Below, one piece after another: positions 22,952 to 34,215 of a stretch of DNA of 64,000 bases. Source of the DNA: Bubalus kerabau (lineage: Eukaryota; Chordata; Mammalia; Artiodactyla; Bovidae); contig NC_073637.1 in assembly GCF_029407905.1 (NCBI RefSeq), positions 51,832,501 to 51,896,500 of the forward strand. The letters run 5' to 3'. The position numbers were made by a program, and so were the translations under genes. The stretch's first letter is position 1. Every line of letters begins with the position of its first letter. The notes under the pieces were generated by a model. It made no database searches and had not been told where the DNA came from. It saw only the letters and a list, made by a program, of their open reading frames with translations.

Positions 22952-24100
22952 TTCAGTTCAGTTCAGTCATGTCCAACTCTTTGCAACCCTATGGACTGCA
23001 GCAGGTCAGGCTTCCCTGTCCATCACCAACTTCCGGAGTTTACCCAAACTCAGGTCCATTGAGTCAATGATGCCATCCATCCATCTCATCCTCTGTCATC
23101 CCCTTCTTTTCCTGCCTTCAAACTTTCCCAGCATCAGGGTCTTTACAAATGAGTCAGCTCTTCACATCAGGTGGTCAAAGTAATGGAGTTTCAGCTTCAG
23201 CAGCAGTCCTTCCAATGAATATTCAGGACTGGTTTCCTTTAGGATGAACTGGTTGAATCTCCTTGTTGTCCAAGGGACTCTCAAGAGTCTTCTCCAATAC
23301 CACAGTTCAAAAGCATCAGTTATTCAGCACTCATATTTCTTTGTAGTCCAACTCTCATATACATACATGACTACTGGAAAAAATCTAGCCTTAACTAGAT
23401 GGACCTTTGTTGGCAAAGTAATATCTCTGATTTTTAATATGCTGTCTAGGTTGGTCTTAACTTTTCTGCCAAGGAGTAAGTGTCTTTTAATTTCATGGCT
23501 GCAGTCACCATCTGCAGTGATTTTTAGTTCAGTTCAGTTCAGTTGCTCAGTCGTGTCTGACTCTTTGCAACCCCATGAATCCCAGTAAGCCAGGCCTCCC
23601 TGTCATCACCAATTCCTGGAGTTCACTCAAACTCACGTCCATCGAGTCAGTGATGCCATCCAGCCATCTCATCCTCTGTCGTCCCCTTCTCCTCCTGCCC
23701 CTAATCCTTCCCAGCATCAGAGTAGTGATTTTGGAGCCCCCCAAAATAAATTCTGTCACTGTTTCCACTGTTTCCCCATCTATTTCCATGAAGTGATGGG
23801 TCCTGATTCCATGATCTTTGTTTTCTGAATGTTGAGCTTTAAGCCAACTTTTTCACTCTCCTCTTTCACTTTCATCAAGAGGCTCTTTAGTTCTTCTTCA
23901 CTTTCTGCCATAAGGGTGGTGTCATCTGCATATCTGAGGTTATTGATATTTCTCCTGGTAATCTTGATTCCAGCTTGTGCTTCATCCAGTCCAGTGTTTC
24001 TCATGATGTACTCTGCATAGAAGTTAAATAAGCAGGGTGACAATATACAGCCTTGATGTACTCCTTTTCCTCTTTGGAACCAGTCTGTTGTTCCCTGTCC
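22952..24100 (-). mobile_element. BovB LINE in opposite orientation inside Tigger1, 9-bp TSD
   Basis: A reverse BovB runs from a TTCAG-type tail at 22952 to an RT-region 5' end at 24100. It is bounded by AGTTCAGTC at 22943-22951 and 24101-24109, the first copy lying in Tigger1 sequence. YADD is readable on the minus strand within 23780-24043. A third BovB piece interrupts it. Confidence 0.93.
23525..23723 (-). mobile_element. BovB 3'-end-only copy nested in BovB, 9-bp TSD
   Basis: About 200 bp of BovB 3' end is inserted in the same orientation as its host BovB and bounded by AGTGATTTT at 23516-23524 and 23724-23732. The insertion creates an artificial minus-strand frame (23547-23789) joining non-adjacent BovB regions. 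Confidence 0.94.
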
Positions 24101-24440
24101 AGTTCAGTCCTACATGGGTGCAGTACAATTATAGCAGTAACACTGAAGATCTTGGATCACAAAGAACCATAACAGAGATAATAATAATAATGAAAAAGTT
24201 TGAAATATTGTGAGAATTACCAACATGTGACACAGAGATATGAAGTGAGCAAATGCTGCTGGAAAATGTCACTGATAGCCTTATTGATACAAGATTGCCA
24301 TAAACCTTCAATTTGTAAACAACAACAACAACAAAAAATCCAACACCTGTGAAGTACAATAAAAGCACAATTAAATGAGGTATTTTTATTCTGTATTATT
24401 TTATTTGAATGGAAAATCATCAGAGATAGAGTATGCTTTT

Positions 24441-25572
24441 AAAAAATTTTATTTATTTTTAATTGGAGGATAATTACTTTACAATGGCTTTTACTGTACA
24501 ACCACATGAATCAGCCACAGACATACATGTGTCCCACCCATCCTGAACCCCTTTCCACCTTCCTCCTCACCCCATCCCTCCAGGTTGTCACAGAGCACCA
24601 GCCCTGGGTGCCCCACTTCACGCATTGAACTTGCACTGGTCATCCATTCTGCATATGGTAATGTTCGTCTTTCAAGGCTCTTCTCTTAAATCATCCCACC
24701 CTCTCCTTCTCCCACTGAGTCCAGTAGTCTGTTCTTTATGTCTGTGTCTCACTTGCTGCCTTGTATGTAGAATAATTGGTACCATCCTTCTAGATTCCAT
24801 ATATATGTGTTAATATACACCACTTGTCTTTCTCTTTTTGACTTACATCACTGTCTATAAGGTTCTAGTTTCATCCACCTCATTAGAACTGACTCAAATG
24901 CATTCATTTTATAGCTGAGTGGTATTCCACTGTGTATATGTACCACAACTTCCTTATCCATTTATCTGCTGATGGACACCTAGGTTGCTTCCATGTCCTA
25001 GATATTGTAAATAGTGCTGCAATGAACATTGAGGGTTCATGTGTCTTTTTTCAGTTCTGGTTTCCTCAGTGTGTATACTGAGCAGTGGGATTGCTGGGTT
25101 GTCTGGAAGTTCTATTTCCAGTTTTTAAAGGAATGTCCACACTGTTCTCCATAGTGGCTGTACCAGTTTGCATTCCCACCAACAGCGTAAGAAGGTTCTT
25201 GTTATCCACACCCTCTCCAGAATTTATTGTTTGTAGACTTTTTGATGATGGCCATTCTTACTGGCGTGAGATGATACCTCATTGTGATTTTGATTTGCAT
25301 TTCTCTAATAATGAGAGATGTTGAGTCTCTTTTCATGTGTTTGTTAGCCTTCTGTATGTCTTTTTTGGAGAGTTGTGTGTTTAGGTCTTTTGCCCACTGT
25401 TTGATTAGGTTGTTTATTTTTCTGGTATTGAGCTACATGGATTGTTTGTATATTTTGGAGATTAATTCTTTGTCAGTTTTTTGTTTGCTATTATTTTCTC
25501 TATTCTGAGGGCTATCTTTTCACCTTGCTTATAGTTTCCTTCATTGTGCAAAATGAAAAGCTTTTATTTAAC
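24441..25572 (-). mobile_element. L1 LINE, 3' 1.1 kb
   Basis: Reverse L1: the 3' UTR lies at 24441-24800 and the end of ORF2 from about 24950 to 25572. Recognisable words include GAGTGGTATTCCACTGTGTA near 24915 and the upstream ATGATGGCCATTCTTACTGG near 25246. It is 5'-truncated and has no long poly-T at its 3' side. The coding remnant is interrupted. Confidence 0.92.
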
Positions 25573-25753
25573 AAGCATAATCTGATCTAATATGGGTATG
25601 TGAACCACCCTGTAGAAAAAAACAATTTTTTCATTAACATTTTAGTAGCATTATGTCAGTTTCTCAGAAAATATTTTATAGCTTGACAAGAATGAGTTCA
25701 TTGTCCTTTTACTCACTGAATAACATTTTTATTACAAATAAAATAAGTAACAC

Positions 25754-26246
25754 TTAAGCTCAACATTTAGAAAACTAAGATCATGGCATCTGGTCCCACC
25801 ACTTCATGGGAAATAGATGGGGAAACAGTGGAAACAGTGACAGAATTTATTTTTTAGGCTCCAAAATCACTGCAGATGGTGACTGCAGCCATGAAATTAA
25901 AAGATGCTTACTCCTTGGGGGAAAATTTATGACCAACCTAGATAGCATATTAAAAAGCAGAGACATTACCTTGCCAACAAAGGTCTGTCTAGTCAAGGCT
26001 ATGGTTTTTCCATTGGTCATGTATGGATGTGAGATTTGGACTGTGAAGAAAGCTGAGCACTAAAGAATTGATGCTTTTGAACTGTGGTGTTGGTGAAGAC
26101 TCTTGAGAGTCCCTTGGACTGCAATGAGATCCAACCAGTCCATCCTAAAGGAGATCAGTCCTGGGATTTCTTTGGAAGGAATGATGCTGAAGCTGAAACT
26201 CCAGTACTTTGGCCACCTCATGCGAAGATTTGACTCATTGGAAAAG
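25754..26246 (+). mobile_element. BovB internal fragment lacking both ends
   Basis: The segment covers the end of RT and part of the C-terminal region but stops at a CATTGGAAAAGA word, well short of the BovB 3' tail. Retrotransposed copies normally keep their 3' end, so the missing end implies later deletion. The conserved Arg codon is TAA here (26061-26063). Confidence 0.92.
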
Positions 26247-26369
26247 AACTAAATTGATTGTGCATTCTCTATAATGGATTAAAGAGATTATGGATTAAAG
26301 TGATTCATGCAAGATGACATGTTTACTAATTGCAAAGCAACCCTCTGACAGAGGTACAAAGTTGTTGCA

Positions 26370-26495
26370 TCCATTTTATGGTTTAGCAAACCAAGTTGCA
26401 GTGAGGTTAAGCCATTTGCTGATGGGGGAGCTGGGATTCAAACCCAAATAATCTGGCTCTAGGCTCTGCCCTTAACCCAATGCTGTATTATTTTC
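26370..26495 (-). mobile_element. MIR SINE fragment
   Basis: The words CCATTTTATGG, GAGGTTAAGCCATTTGCTG, GCTGGGATTCAAACCC and CCCTTAACCCAATGCTGTA match the reverse MIR consensus from its core to its tRNA-like part. It is an ancient copy with small gaps. Confidence 0.82.
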
Positions 26496-26875
26496 CAAAC
26501 TAACAATAAAAACATCAACTTGCAGTGTCTGGTAATAAAAAGCTCAACAAGAAATGGAGTTCTTCTTAAAAATACTGACTGAAGAATAGTTAATAAAGAT
26601 AATTACAGAAGTATGGGTAAGGTTAAAGAAATCATAAAAGGGGTGTTAAGACAACTGGAAACTAACCAGAAGAAGAAAGCCAATACCACTGCTGTCTGGA
26701 ATAGCAAAGATAAGAATTGTGATAAGGAAGCTACAGTCAGAGTTGGCCCCTTTTTGCTTAGAGTGACTCAACACTTTGCCACATTGTGGTGACACGATAG
26801 GAAGGGAATAGGGATAAAAATAAGCTGACCTCTCTCTTCTCCTGCTCTATCTCCTGCCAATCATACCACACTCTA

Positions 26876-27007
26876 CTGCTACTACTACTAAGTCGCTTCA
26901 GTCGTGTCCGACTCTGTGCAACCCCATAGACGGCAGCCTACCAGGCTCCGCTGTCCTTGGGATTCTCCAGGCAAGAACACTGGAGTGGGTTGCCTTTGCC
27001 TTCTCCA
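26876..27007 (-). mobile_element. BOV-A2 SINE, one monomer, 13-bp TSD
   Basis: A single reverse BOV-A2 monomer begins with a CTGCTACTACTACT-type tail, a diverged form of the usual AGC repeat. It is bounded by ATACCACACTCTA at 26863-26875 and a one-mismatch copy at 27008-27020. Confidence 0.95.
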
Positions 27008-27020
27008 ATACCACGCTCTA

Positions 27021-27672
27021 AACACAATTAAAAACCAGAAGTGAGGGGGGCCAGGCCAACTTAGTTCACAGATTCAGCCCATAACAAGGCTGAGAAAGGC
27101 AGAGAAAGAATCTGAAGGAGGGGCTGTGATGGTGGCAAATAGAGAATCAGAAACACATGTGGAATAAGGCTATATGTTTGCTTCCAGTATTAACAGTAGA
27201 ACTCATAAATTAGTCATTGTGTACAATTAATAGCTCTTATTATATTTTAGATGGTTTCAGTAGCTATTTTCTTACTTTTATTTCTCATAGTAGATTACTG
27301 TCAAGGAAATTATTGTGAAATTCATATATCCTTATTATTGTAAATGGCATGTAAGTCATGGAAAATTAAAACTAGCTCATCAAAGAATGTATATGAGCAT
27401 AGTCATAGTATCTTAAAAGTAGCTAATCATAGTACAGTAATTCAAATATTTTTCCAGGAACAAAAGCTGTTAATTCAGAAAGCATATGTGTAGTTTACAT
27501 TTAGTTTGCCATTCATATTGTCAATAATTGATTTTAACATTAAAGTTTCCCTAGTAAATTGATTATTTATTTTAAAACCAAAATGAAAAGCCAAAGATAC
27601 TCATGTTTGAATATTATGGCTACCAGATTTAACTGTGGCAAAAACACAATTTGTTGTTCATTAGGTTATGCT
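27021..27672. other. single-copy spacer, no gene seen
   Basis: AT-rich DNA without a recognisable repeat or coding signature lies between the BOV-A2 monomer and the next BovB. Confidence 0.5.
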
Positions 27673-27683
27673 ATGGAGATGAG

Positions 27684-28235
27684 CCATGAAATTAAACATG
27701 CTTACTCCTTAGAAGGAAAGTTATGACCAACCTAGATAGCATATTGAAAAGCAGAGACATTACTTTGCCAACAAAGGTCCATCTAGTCAAGGCTGTGGTT
27801 TTTCCTGTGGTCATGTAGGGATGTGAGAGTTTGACTGTGAAGAAAGCTGATCGCTGAAGAATTGATGGTTTTGAACTGCGGTGTTGGAGAAGACTCTTGA
27901 GAGTCCCTTAGACTGCAAGGAGATCCAACCAGTCCATTGTGAAGGAGATCAGCCCTGGGTGTTCTTTGGAGGGAATGATGCTAAAGCTGAAGCTCCAGTA
28001 CTTTGGCCACCTCATGTGAAGAGTTGACTCATTGGAAAAGACTCTGATGCTGGGAGGAATTGGGGGCAGGAGGAAAAGGAAACAACAGAGGATGAGATGG
28101 CTGGATGGCATCACTGACTCGATGGACATGAGTTTGGGTGAATTCTGGGAGTTGGTGATGGACAGGGAGGCCTGGCGTGCTGCGATTCATGGGGTTGCAA
28201 AGAGTTGGACACAACTGATCAACTGAACTGAACTG
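27684..28235 (+). mobile_element. BovB LINE, 0.55 kb copy with 11-bp TSD
   Basis: This 5'-truncated BovB covers the C-terminal region and 3' tail (AACTGAACTGAACTG). It is bounded by ATGGAGATGAG at 27673-27683 and 28236-28246. The conserved Arg codon is TGA at 27855-27857. No intact frame remains. Confidence 0.95.
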
Positions 28236-28664
28236 ATGGAGATGAGGATAGGTTTAATAGTCAGGAACCACAACTGCTCTTTGAACCCATGATAACTGAC
28301 AATGTTTAGAGTAGACAATGCTTCTGAAGTAAAGATCTTTTAATCACTAATTCACTAATATCCATGAATATAAACTCTAGAAGTTGAGATAGATCATTGC
28401 TATTTTTAACATACTTTTAAAACACAGTAGGGTTTTGTATGGACTGAATCTCAGTACTAAAAACATTACCAATGATTCCACATTGTGAAATATACAAAAA
28501 TGGAAAAAATAAAGGTGATTTTTCTTCTAATACTGATACGGCTTACATGCAACCATTAGGCAAAACAGGAGGTATAGCAGGGAAATAAATGACATTTTGT
28601 TAATCACCACCATAACATTATTTGATGTTTTGCTTATTTTTCCTAGAAGTTGGATATTCATATT

Positions 28665-28810
28665 GTATACATTATCTCAAGTATTCTCACAATAACTCCA
28701 TGGATTTATATTGTCATTATCCATAGTTTTCAGATAATGGAGACTGAAGTTCAGAGCAGTTAATTGTCTTACCTAAGATCTCACATGTCTTAAGAATCCA
28801 GCAGAGAATA
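28665..28810 (-). mobile_element. MIR SINE fragment
   Basis: The words TTATCTCAAGTATTCTCAC, AATAACTCCATGGA and the region ending in TCTCACATGTCTTAAG follow the reverse MIR consensus. Divergence is high and limits are approximate. Confidence 0.7.
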
Positions 28811-28956
28811 ATCTCAAATAGTGTATCAACCCTAAAATTGCTTTTAGCATAGACAAGAATATAAACTTGCTAAAGGGTGAGGTTTTTAGTCTGTAGCTAG
28901 GTCCCTACTGTATGGAACATATAACATTGAAATGGTTACTTAAGAAATGAATTTGA

Positions 28957-29066
28957 AGTCTACCTAGCTCTGAGTTTCACACTTTCAACATCTTATGTCT
29001 AACTCTGAGTATCTAACTCTGAGTATCTCAAGTCTACCTAACACTGGATTTCACACTCTGAACATC
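28957..29066. repeat. imperfect local direct duplication (36-bp units)
   Basis: AGTCTACCTAGCTCTGAG...CAACATC at 28957-28992 recurs with a handful of changes at 29031-29066. Between them the 14-bp word TCTAACTCTGAGTA occurs twice in tandem. The pattern suggests replication slippage, not a known repeat family. Confidence 0.85.
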
Positions 29067-29560
29067 CACAGAGGACTGCATACTAATAAAATGTATTTAA
29101 AAAGAAGCAATGGATATATTTAACATATTTTAAATGTTTGCTTTGACAACCAAAAACTTATTCTTATATAAACATTATGTGACAGTGGCTTATCTGCCAC
29201 TTAAACATTTATTAGAAAAATAGCAAATTTTTTTCATATGCATAATATCTTCTTATATATTCTATTTAAAATTTTAAAAATCATAAATGCATTAAAAAGT
29301 AAAAGCAATGTAAAATAAGATTGAAAGCAAAACAACATAAAAATCAAACTTGGAATACCTGCAATAATCTCCATTTCATACTGTTGGAAAGATTTAAAAT
29401 AGGACCACACAGGACAAATTGTATGGTAGTTTAAACATTCTTTGGCATTGCCCTTCTTTGGGATTGGAATGAAAACTGAACTTTTGCAGTCCTGTGGCCA
29501 CTGCTGAGTTTTCCAAATTTGTTGAAAATTTAAGTGCAGAAGTTTAAAAGCATCATCCCT

Positions 29561-30383
29561 TTTTAAAAAATTTTTAATTAATTAATTTTACTTTACAATA
29601 GTGTATTGGTTTTGCCATACATTGACATGAATCCGCCACGGGGGTACATGTGTTCCCCATCCTGAACCCCCCTCCGACCTTCCTCCCCATCCCATCCCTC
29701 TGGGTCATCCCAGTGCACCAGCCCCAAGCACCCTGTATCACGCATCGAACCTGGACTGGCAATTCGTTTCACATATGATGATATACATGTTTCAATGCCA
29801 TTCTTCCAAATCATCCCACCTTCGCTCTCTCCCACAGAGTCCAAAAGACTGTTCCATACATCTGTGTCTCTTTTTCTGTCTCGTATATAGGGTTATAGTT
29901 ACCATCTTTCTAAATTCCATATATATGTGTTATTATACTGTATTGGTGTTTTTCTTTCTGGCTTACTTCACTCTATAATAGGCTCCAGTTTCATCCACCT
30001 CATTGCTGCTGCTGCTAAGTCGCTTCAGTTGTGTCCGACTCTGTGCGACCCCATAAATGGCAGCCCACCAGGCTCCCCCGTCCCTGGGATTCTCCAGGCA
30101 AGAACATTGGAGTGGGTTGCCATTTCCTTCTCCAGTGCATAAAAGTGAAAAGTGAAAGTGAAGTCACTGAATTGTGTCTGACTCCTAGCGACCCCAAGGA
30201 CTGCAGCCTACCAGGCTCCTCCATCCATGGGATTTTCCAGGCAAGAGTACTGGAGTGGTCCACCTCATTAGAACTGATTCAAATGTATTCTTTTTAATGG
30301 CTGAGTAATACTCCATTGTGTATATGTACCACAGCTTCCTTATCCATTCATCTGCTGATGGACATCTAGGTTGCTTCCATGTC
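29561..30383 (-). mobile_element. L1 3' end nested in BovB, split by BOV-A2
   Basis: A reverse ruminant L1 3' UTR with a short stretch of ORF2 end (CTCCATTGTGTATATGTACC near 30311). Host BovB sequence matches on both outer sides, AGCATCATC at about 29549 and GATTTTAAATAGCTC at about 30388. A clean TSD was not identified. Confidence 0.92.
30005..30258 (-). mobile_element. BOV-A2 SINE nested in L1, 11-bp TSD
   Basis: A dimeric BOV-A2, slightly 5'-truncated, is bounded by TCCACCTCATT at 29994-30004 and 30259-30269. It is the innermost of three layers (BovB, L1, BOV-A2). Confidence 0.96.
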
Positions 30384-31001
30384 TTAAGATTTTAAATAGC
30401 TCAGCTGAAATTCCATCACTTCCACTAGCTTTGTTCTTAGTAAAACTTCCAAAGACCCACTTAACTTCAGACTCCAAGATGACTAGGTCTAGGTGAGTGA
30501 CCATATTATAGTGGTTATCTGGGTTATTAGAAGCTCTTTTGTATAGTTCTGTGATTCTTACCACCGCCTGTTATTCTCTTCTGTTTCTGTTAAGGTTTTG
30601 CCATTTCTGTCCTTTATTGTGCCCATCTTTGTGTGAAATGTTTGCGTGGTATCTCCAGTTTTCTTGATGAGATCTTAGTCTTTCCCACTCTACTGTTTTC
30701 CTTATTTCCTTGCATTGGATAAAAAAAGCTTTCTTATCTCTCTTTGCTATTCTCTGGAACTCTGTGTTCATTTGGGCATATTGTTCCCTCTCTCCTTTGC
30801 CTTTCATTTCCTTCTTTTCTGAGTTATTTGTAAGACCTCAGACAACCACTTTGCCTTCTCGAATTTCTTTTTCTTTGGGATGGATGGTTTTGGCCACTGC
30901 CTCCTGTACAATGTTATGAACCTCCATCCATAGTTCTTCAGACACTCTGTTTACTAGGTCTAACCCCTTGAATATACTCATCACCTGCACTGTATAATAA
31001 T

Positions 31002-31843
31002 CAGTTCAGTTCAATCGCTCAGCTGTGTCCAACTCTTTGTGACCCCATGGACTGCAGCACACCAGGCCTCCCTGTCCATCACCAACTCCCAGAGTTTACT
31101 CAAACTCATATCCATTGAGTCAGTGATGCCATCCAACCATCTCACCCTCTCTTGTCCAGTTCTTCTCCCGGCTTCAATCTTTCCAGCATCAGGGTCTTTT
31201 CAAATGAGTCAGTTCAAAATATCAGGTAGCCAAAGAATTGGTTTCAGCTTCAACATCAGTCCTTCCAATAAATATTCAGGACATATTTCCTTTTTAGGAT
31301 GGACTGGTTGGATCTCCTTGCTGTTCAAGGGACTCTCAAGATTCTTCTCCAATACCACAGTTCAAAAATATCAATTCTTCGGCGCTCAGCTTTCTTTATA
31401 GTCCAACTCTAACCAGGGAGGCCTGGCATGCTGCGATTCATGGGGTCACAAAGAGTTGGACGCGACTGAGCGACTGAACTGAACTGAACATGACTACCGG
31501 AAAAACCATCACTTTGACTAGATGGACCTTTGTCGGCAAAGTAATGTCTCTGCTTTTTAATATGCTACCTAGGTTGGTCATAGCTTTTATTCCAAGGAGC
31601 AAGCGTCTTTTAATTTCATGGCTGCAGTCACCTGATTTTGGAGCCCCCCAAAATAAAGTCTGTCACTCTTTCCACTGTTTCCCCATATATTTGCCATGAA
31701 GTGATAGGACGAGAAGCCATGATCTTAGTTTTATGAATTGTTGACTTTTAACCCAACTTTTTCACTCTCCTCTTTCACTTTCACCAAGAGGCTCTTTAGT
31801 TCTTCTTCACTTTCTGCCTTAAGGGTGGTGTCATCTGCATATC
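31002..31843 (-). mobile_element. BovB LINE nested in BovB, 11-bp TSD
   Basis: A second reverse BovB of about 0.84 kb has its TTCAG tail at 31002 and its 5' end in the YADD-region sequence at 31843. It is bounded by TGTATAATAAT at 30991-31001 and 31844-31854, which is host BovB sequence. Confidence 0.95.
31411..31488 (+). mobile_element. 78-bp BovB 3' end inside BovB inside BovB
   Basis: A minimal BovB 3' end in the opposite orientation to both hosts (from CCAGGGAGGCCTGG to GACTGAACTGAACTGAA). The host sequence GTCCAACTCT before it and CATGACTACCGG after it are nearly contiguous in other copies. It is among the shortest recognisable retroinsertions here. Confidence 0.9.
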
Positions 31844-33294
31844 TGTATAATAATAAGGGAGTTGATTTAGGTCATATCTGAATGGCCTAGTGGTTTTCCC
31901 TACTTTCTTCAATTTAAGCCTGAATTTTGCAATAAGGAGCTCATGATCTGAGCCACTTTCAGCTCAAGGTCTTCTTTTTGCTGACTGTAGAGCACTTCTC
32001 CATCTTCATCTACGAAGAATATAATCAATCTGATTTCAGTATTGACCATCTGGTGATGTTCATGTGTAGAATTGTCTCCTGTATTATTGCAAGAGAGTGT
32101 TTGCTATGACAAGTTTACTCTTTTGACAAAACTCTGTTAACATTTGCCCTGCTTCATTTTGCACTCCTGCTGTTAATGACTTGAATAACCACAATAGTGT
32201 GATCACTCACCCAGATCCAGACATCCTGAAATCAAGTGGGCCTTAGGAAGTATGAACATAGCTAGTAGAGGTGATGGAATTAAATATGAGTTATTTAAAA
32301 TTCTAAAAGATGATGCTGTTAAAGTGCTGCATTCAATTTGTCAGTAAATTTGGAAAACTCAGCAGTGGCTACAGGACTGGAAGAGTTCAGTTTTAATTCC
32401 AATCCCAAAGAAGGGCAATGCCAAAGAATGTTCAAACTGTTGCACATTTGTGCTTATTTTACATGCTAGCAAGGTAATGCATCTTTCATGCTAGCCTTCA
32501 ACAGTGCATGAACCGAGAACTTCCAGATGTACGAGCTTGATTTAGAAAAGGCAGAGGAACCATAGATCAAATTTCCAATATCCATTGGATCACAAAGAAA
32601 TCAAGTAAATTCCAGAAAAATATCTGCTTCATTGACTATGCTAAACCTTCTACTGTGTGGATCCAACAAACTACGGAAAATTCTTAAAGAGAAGGGAATA
32701 GCAGAACACTTTCTGTCTCCTGAGAAACCTGTATACAGGTCAAGAAGCAACAGTTAGAACCAGACATGGAACAGTGGACTGGTTTAAAATTGTGAAAGGA
32801 GAATGACAAGGCTATATTATTGTCATTCTGTTTAACTTATATGCAGAGTACATCATGCAAAATGCCAGGATGTATGAATGAGAAGGTGGAATCAAGTATG
32901 CCAGGAGAAATATCAACAACCCTCAGACATGCAAATGAACATGCAAATGACACCACCCTAATGGCAGAATGAAAAGAGGAACTAAAGAGCTTTTCATCTT
33001 GATGATGAAAGAGCAGAGTGAGTGACAAAGCCTGCTTGAAATTCAACATTCAAAAAACGAAGATTATGGCATCTAGTCCCATCACTTTATGGCAAATAGA
33101 AGGGGAGAAAGTGGAAACAGTGGCAGACTTTATTTTCTTGGGCTCCAAAATCACTGCAGATGGTGACTGCAGCCACAAAATTAAATGACACTTGCTCCTT
33201 GGAAGAAAAGCTATGACAAACCTAGACAGCATATTAAAAAGCAGAGACATCACTTTAGTGACAATGATCCATATAGTCAAAGCTATATTTTTAT

Positions 33295-33504
33295 CCCAGG
33301 TTTCCCAGGTGTTTCTCATAACAAAGAACCCACCTGCCAATGCAAGTTGATGTAAGAGATATGGGTTTGATACCTGGGTTGGGAAGAGCCCCTGAAGGAG
33401 GAAATTGCAATCCACTCCAGCATTCTTGCTTGGAGAATCACATGGAGAGAGGAGCCTGGCAGGCTGCAGTTCATAGGGTGGCACAGAGTCGGACACTTGG
33501 CACG
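33295..33504 (+). mobile_element. Bov-tA SINE in BovB
   Basis: A complete but diverged Bov-tA with head at about 33298 and B-box-like GGTTTGATACC. The host BovB reads through from AGCTATATTTTTA to TTTTTCTAGTAGTCATG on either side. The target duplication is probably a T-rich short repeat. Confidence 0.92.
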
Positions 33505-33850
33505 TTTTTCTAGTAGTCATGTTTGAATGTGAGAGTTGGACTATAAAGAAGACTGAACACTGAAGAATTGATGTTTTTGAATTGTGGGGCTGAGAAGACT
33601 CTTGAGGGTCCCTTGGACAGCAAGGAGTACAACAAGTCAATCCTAAAGAAAATCAACCCTTAATATTCTTTGGAAGGGCTGATGCTGAAACTGAAGCTTG
33701 AATACTTTGGCCACCTGATGCAAAGAGCTGACTCACTGGAAAAGACCCTGAGGCTGGGAAAGACTGAGAGCGGGAGGAGAAGGGGATGATGGAGGATGAA
33801 ATGGTTAGATGGCATCATTGAAATAATGGACATGAATTTGAGCAGGCTCT

Positions 33851-34126
33851 GCTGCTGCTGCTGCTAAGTCACTTCAGTTGTGTCCAACTCTGTGCGACCT
33901 CATAGACGGCAGCCCACTAGGCTCCGCCGTCCCTGGGATTCTCCAGGCAAGAACACTGGAGTGGGTTCCCATTTCCTTCTCCAATGCAGGAAAGTGAAAA
34001 GTGAAAGTGAAGTCTCTCAGTGGTATCCAACTTGTAGCGACCCCATGGACTGCAGCCTACCAGGCTCCTCCATCCATGGGATTTTCCAGGCAAGAGTATT
34101 GGAGTGGGTTGCCATTGCCTTTTCCG
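33851..34126 (-). mobile_element. BOV-A2 SINE in BovB, 11-bp TSD
   Basis: A full dimeric BOV-A2 in reverse, bounded by GAGCAGGCTCT at 33840-33850 and 34127-34137. The plus strand again carries a long open frame (33880-34149), a property of the SINE. Confidence 0.96.
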
Positions 34127-34215
34127 GAGCAGGCTCTAGGAGATTGTGAAAGACACGGAAGTCTGGCATGCTGCAGTCCATGGGGTCACAAATTGTCAAA
34201 TAGGACATATTGACT

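Larger units (their letters stand above)
21280..24383 (-). mobile_element. Tigger1-like DNA transposon 5' part, split by two BovBs
   Basis: Three segments (21280-21452, 22877-22951 and 24101-24383) read continuously as the reverse of the first 0.6 kb of Tigger1. The first includes CATGCCTTCCTCACTGAGCT, the second CAACATGTTTATCTATTAAG, and the third ends near GAAGTACAATAAAAGCACAA, close to the terminal inverted repeat. Two BovBs in opposite orientations separate them. The rest of the transposase region is absent, so this is a deletion derivative. Confidence 0.85.
28247..29428. other. single-copy DNA with MIR and a local duplication
   Basis: No gene was seen. It contains a MIR fragment and a small local duplication, annotated separately. 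The remainder is AT-rich and featureless. Confidence 0.5.
29429..32167 (-). mobile_element. BovB LINE segment, inverted part of a composite, heavily nested
   Basis: The minus-strand BovB segments 29429-29560, 30384-31001 and 31855-32167 are collinear. They run from the RT N-terminal region to the end of the endonuclease domain and lack the BovB 3' end. An L1 (with a BOV-A2) splits the first two, and another BovB splits the last two. It adjoins a plus-strand BovB that does carry a 3' end, so the pair may be one insertion with an inverted 5' part. All frames are broken. Confidence 0.88.
32176..34215 (+). mobile_element. BovB LINE, diverged 3' segment with two SINE insertions
   Basis: The plus-strand BovB runs from the linker before RT to a degraded tail (GACTGAACAACAAC). 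It is strongly diverged: the YADD region reads with gaps and an extra direct repeat of a CATGCAAATGA word at about 32930-32950. The conserved Arg codon is TGA (33561-33563). A Bov-tA and a BOV-A2 interrupt it. Confidence 0.92.

Noticed and set aside
23547..23789. 80-codon minus-strand frame as a gene
   Set aside because: It is made by the nesting of one BovB 3' end in another and joins non-adjacent BovB regions across a 9-bp TSD.
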